NCBI GenBank assembly: GCA_046081905.1
Contig: JBJTWS010000188.1
Location: 1-6,777, forward strand
DNA: 6,777 nt
Direction of reading: 5' to 3'
Source of the DNA: CBW1002 sp046081905
Lineage (GTDB): Bacteria > Cyanobacteriota > Cyanobacteriia > PCC-6307 > Cyanobiaceae
The notes under the pieces were generated by a model. It saw only the letters and a program-made list of their open reading frames with translations. It had not been told where the DNA came from and did not search any database. Shown in pieces: positions 6,706-6,777 of this stretch. The translations under genes were made by a program, and so were the position numbers. The first letter of the stretch is position 1. The number at the start of each line of letters is the position of its first letter.

Positions 6706-6777
6706 CACTCTGTATTGTTGTAACTGATTGAGCGGTTTGTCTTTGTCTACGCCGCTTTGTTTTCACGCAATGGCGCG
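6706..6777. mobile_element. Foreign-looking segment at right edge, possible insertion-sequence end
   Basis: At about 6705 the sequence stops encoding alanine dehydrogenase and composition changes sharply: 34 of 72 bases are G or C, against 48 of 60 in 6601-6660. The segment opens with CACTCTGTATTGTTGTAACT, which could be a terminal inverted repeat, but the other end and any target duplication lie outside the window. Two coding readings are possible and unproven. On the plus strand the 18 codons from 6724 are open to the edge. On the minus strand a short open stretch ends at a TAG about 40 bases inside the junction, as a transposase C-terminus might. I do not recognise the element family. A genomic rearrangement or chimeric assembly end would look the same. 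Confidence 0.4.

Noticed and set aside
6386..6766. Minus-strand open frame crossing the ald junction
   Set aside because: Most of it is antisense to the ald remnant. The basic N-terminal stretch from the foreign tail is too short to recognise and joins the rest only by chance.

Overview
This window reads as a piece of chromosome from a very GC-rich picocyanobacterium (Cyanobium / high-GC Synechococcus type). The lineage is inferred from base composition, from the protein signatures, and from a gene order I associate with that group: CNNM/DUF21 protein, DUF697 GTPase, nadD, nadE, ald. It was not confirmed by any search. The genes are densely packed, with short gaps and one 4-base overlap.

Layout: (1) Bases 1-1186, minus strand: most of an Xaa-Pro aminopeptidase (pepP), running off the left edge with its last few dozen residues missing. 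(2) Bases 1187-1343: a divergent intergenic region holding one AT-rich island (possible promoter) and a run of C-tracts that is a canonical G-quadruplex motif on the minus strand. (3) Bases 1344-5992, plus strand: four genes in a tight series. They are a CNNM/DUF21-CBS membrane protein, an Era-like GTPase with a hydrophobic DUF697-type C-terminus, nicotinate-nucleotide adenylyltransferase (nadD) and glutamine-dependent NAD+ synthetase (nadE). The first two overlap as ATGA, and the later gaps are 8 and 7 bases, so co-transcription is likely. (4) Bases 5993-6087: a short spacer with no convincing signal. (5) Bases 6088-6705: the front half of an alanine dehydrogenase gene (ald), broken by an in-frame TAA and then cut off in the NAD-binding domain. 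(6) Bases 6706-6777: an abrupt shift to AT-richer sequence (34 of 72 bases are G or C) that does not continue ald. It is probably the edge of an insertion sequence or a rearrangement or assembly junction.

Functionally, nadD and nadE encode the last two steps of NAD+ synthesis (NaMN to NaAD to NAD+). The GTPase and the CNNM-type protein are probably membrane-associated and of unknown role, possibly in ion handling. Alanine dehydrogenase, an NAD-linked enzyme, appears to have been lost here.

I found no CRISPR array, RNA gene, complete mobile element or clearly new multi-gene system. The most informative signal is the double lesion in ald and the foreign-looking junction at the right edge.
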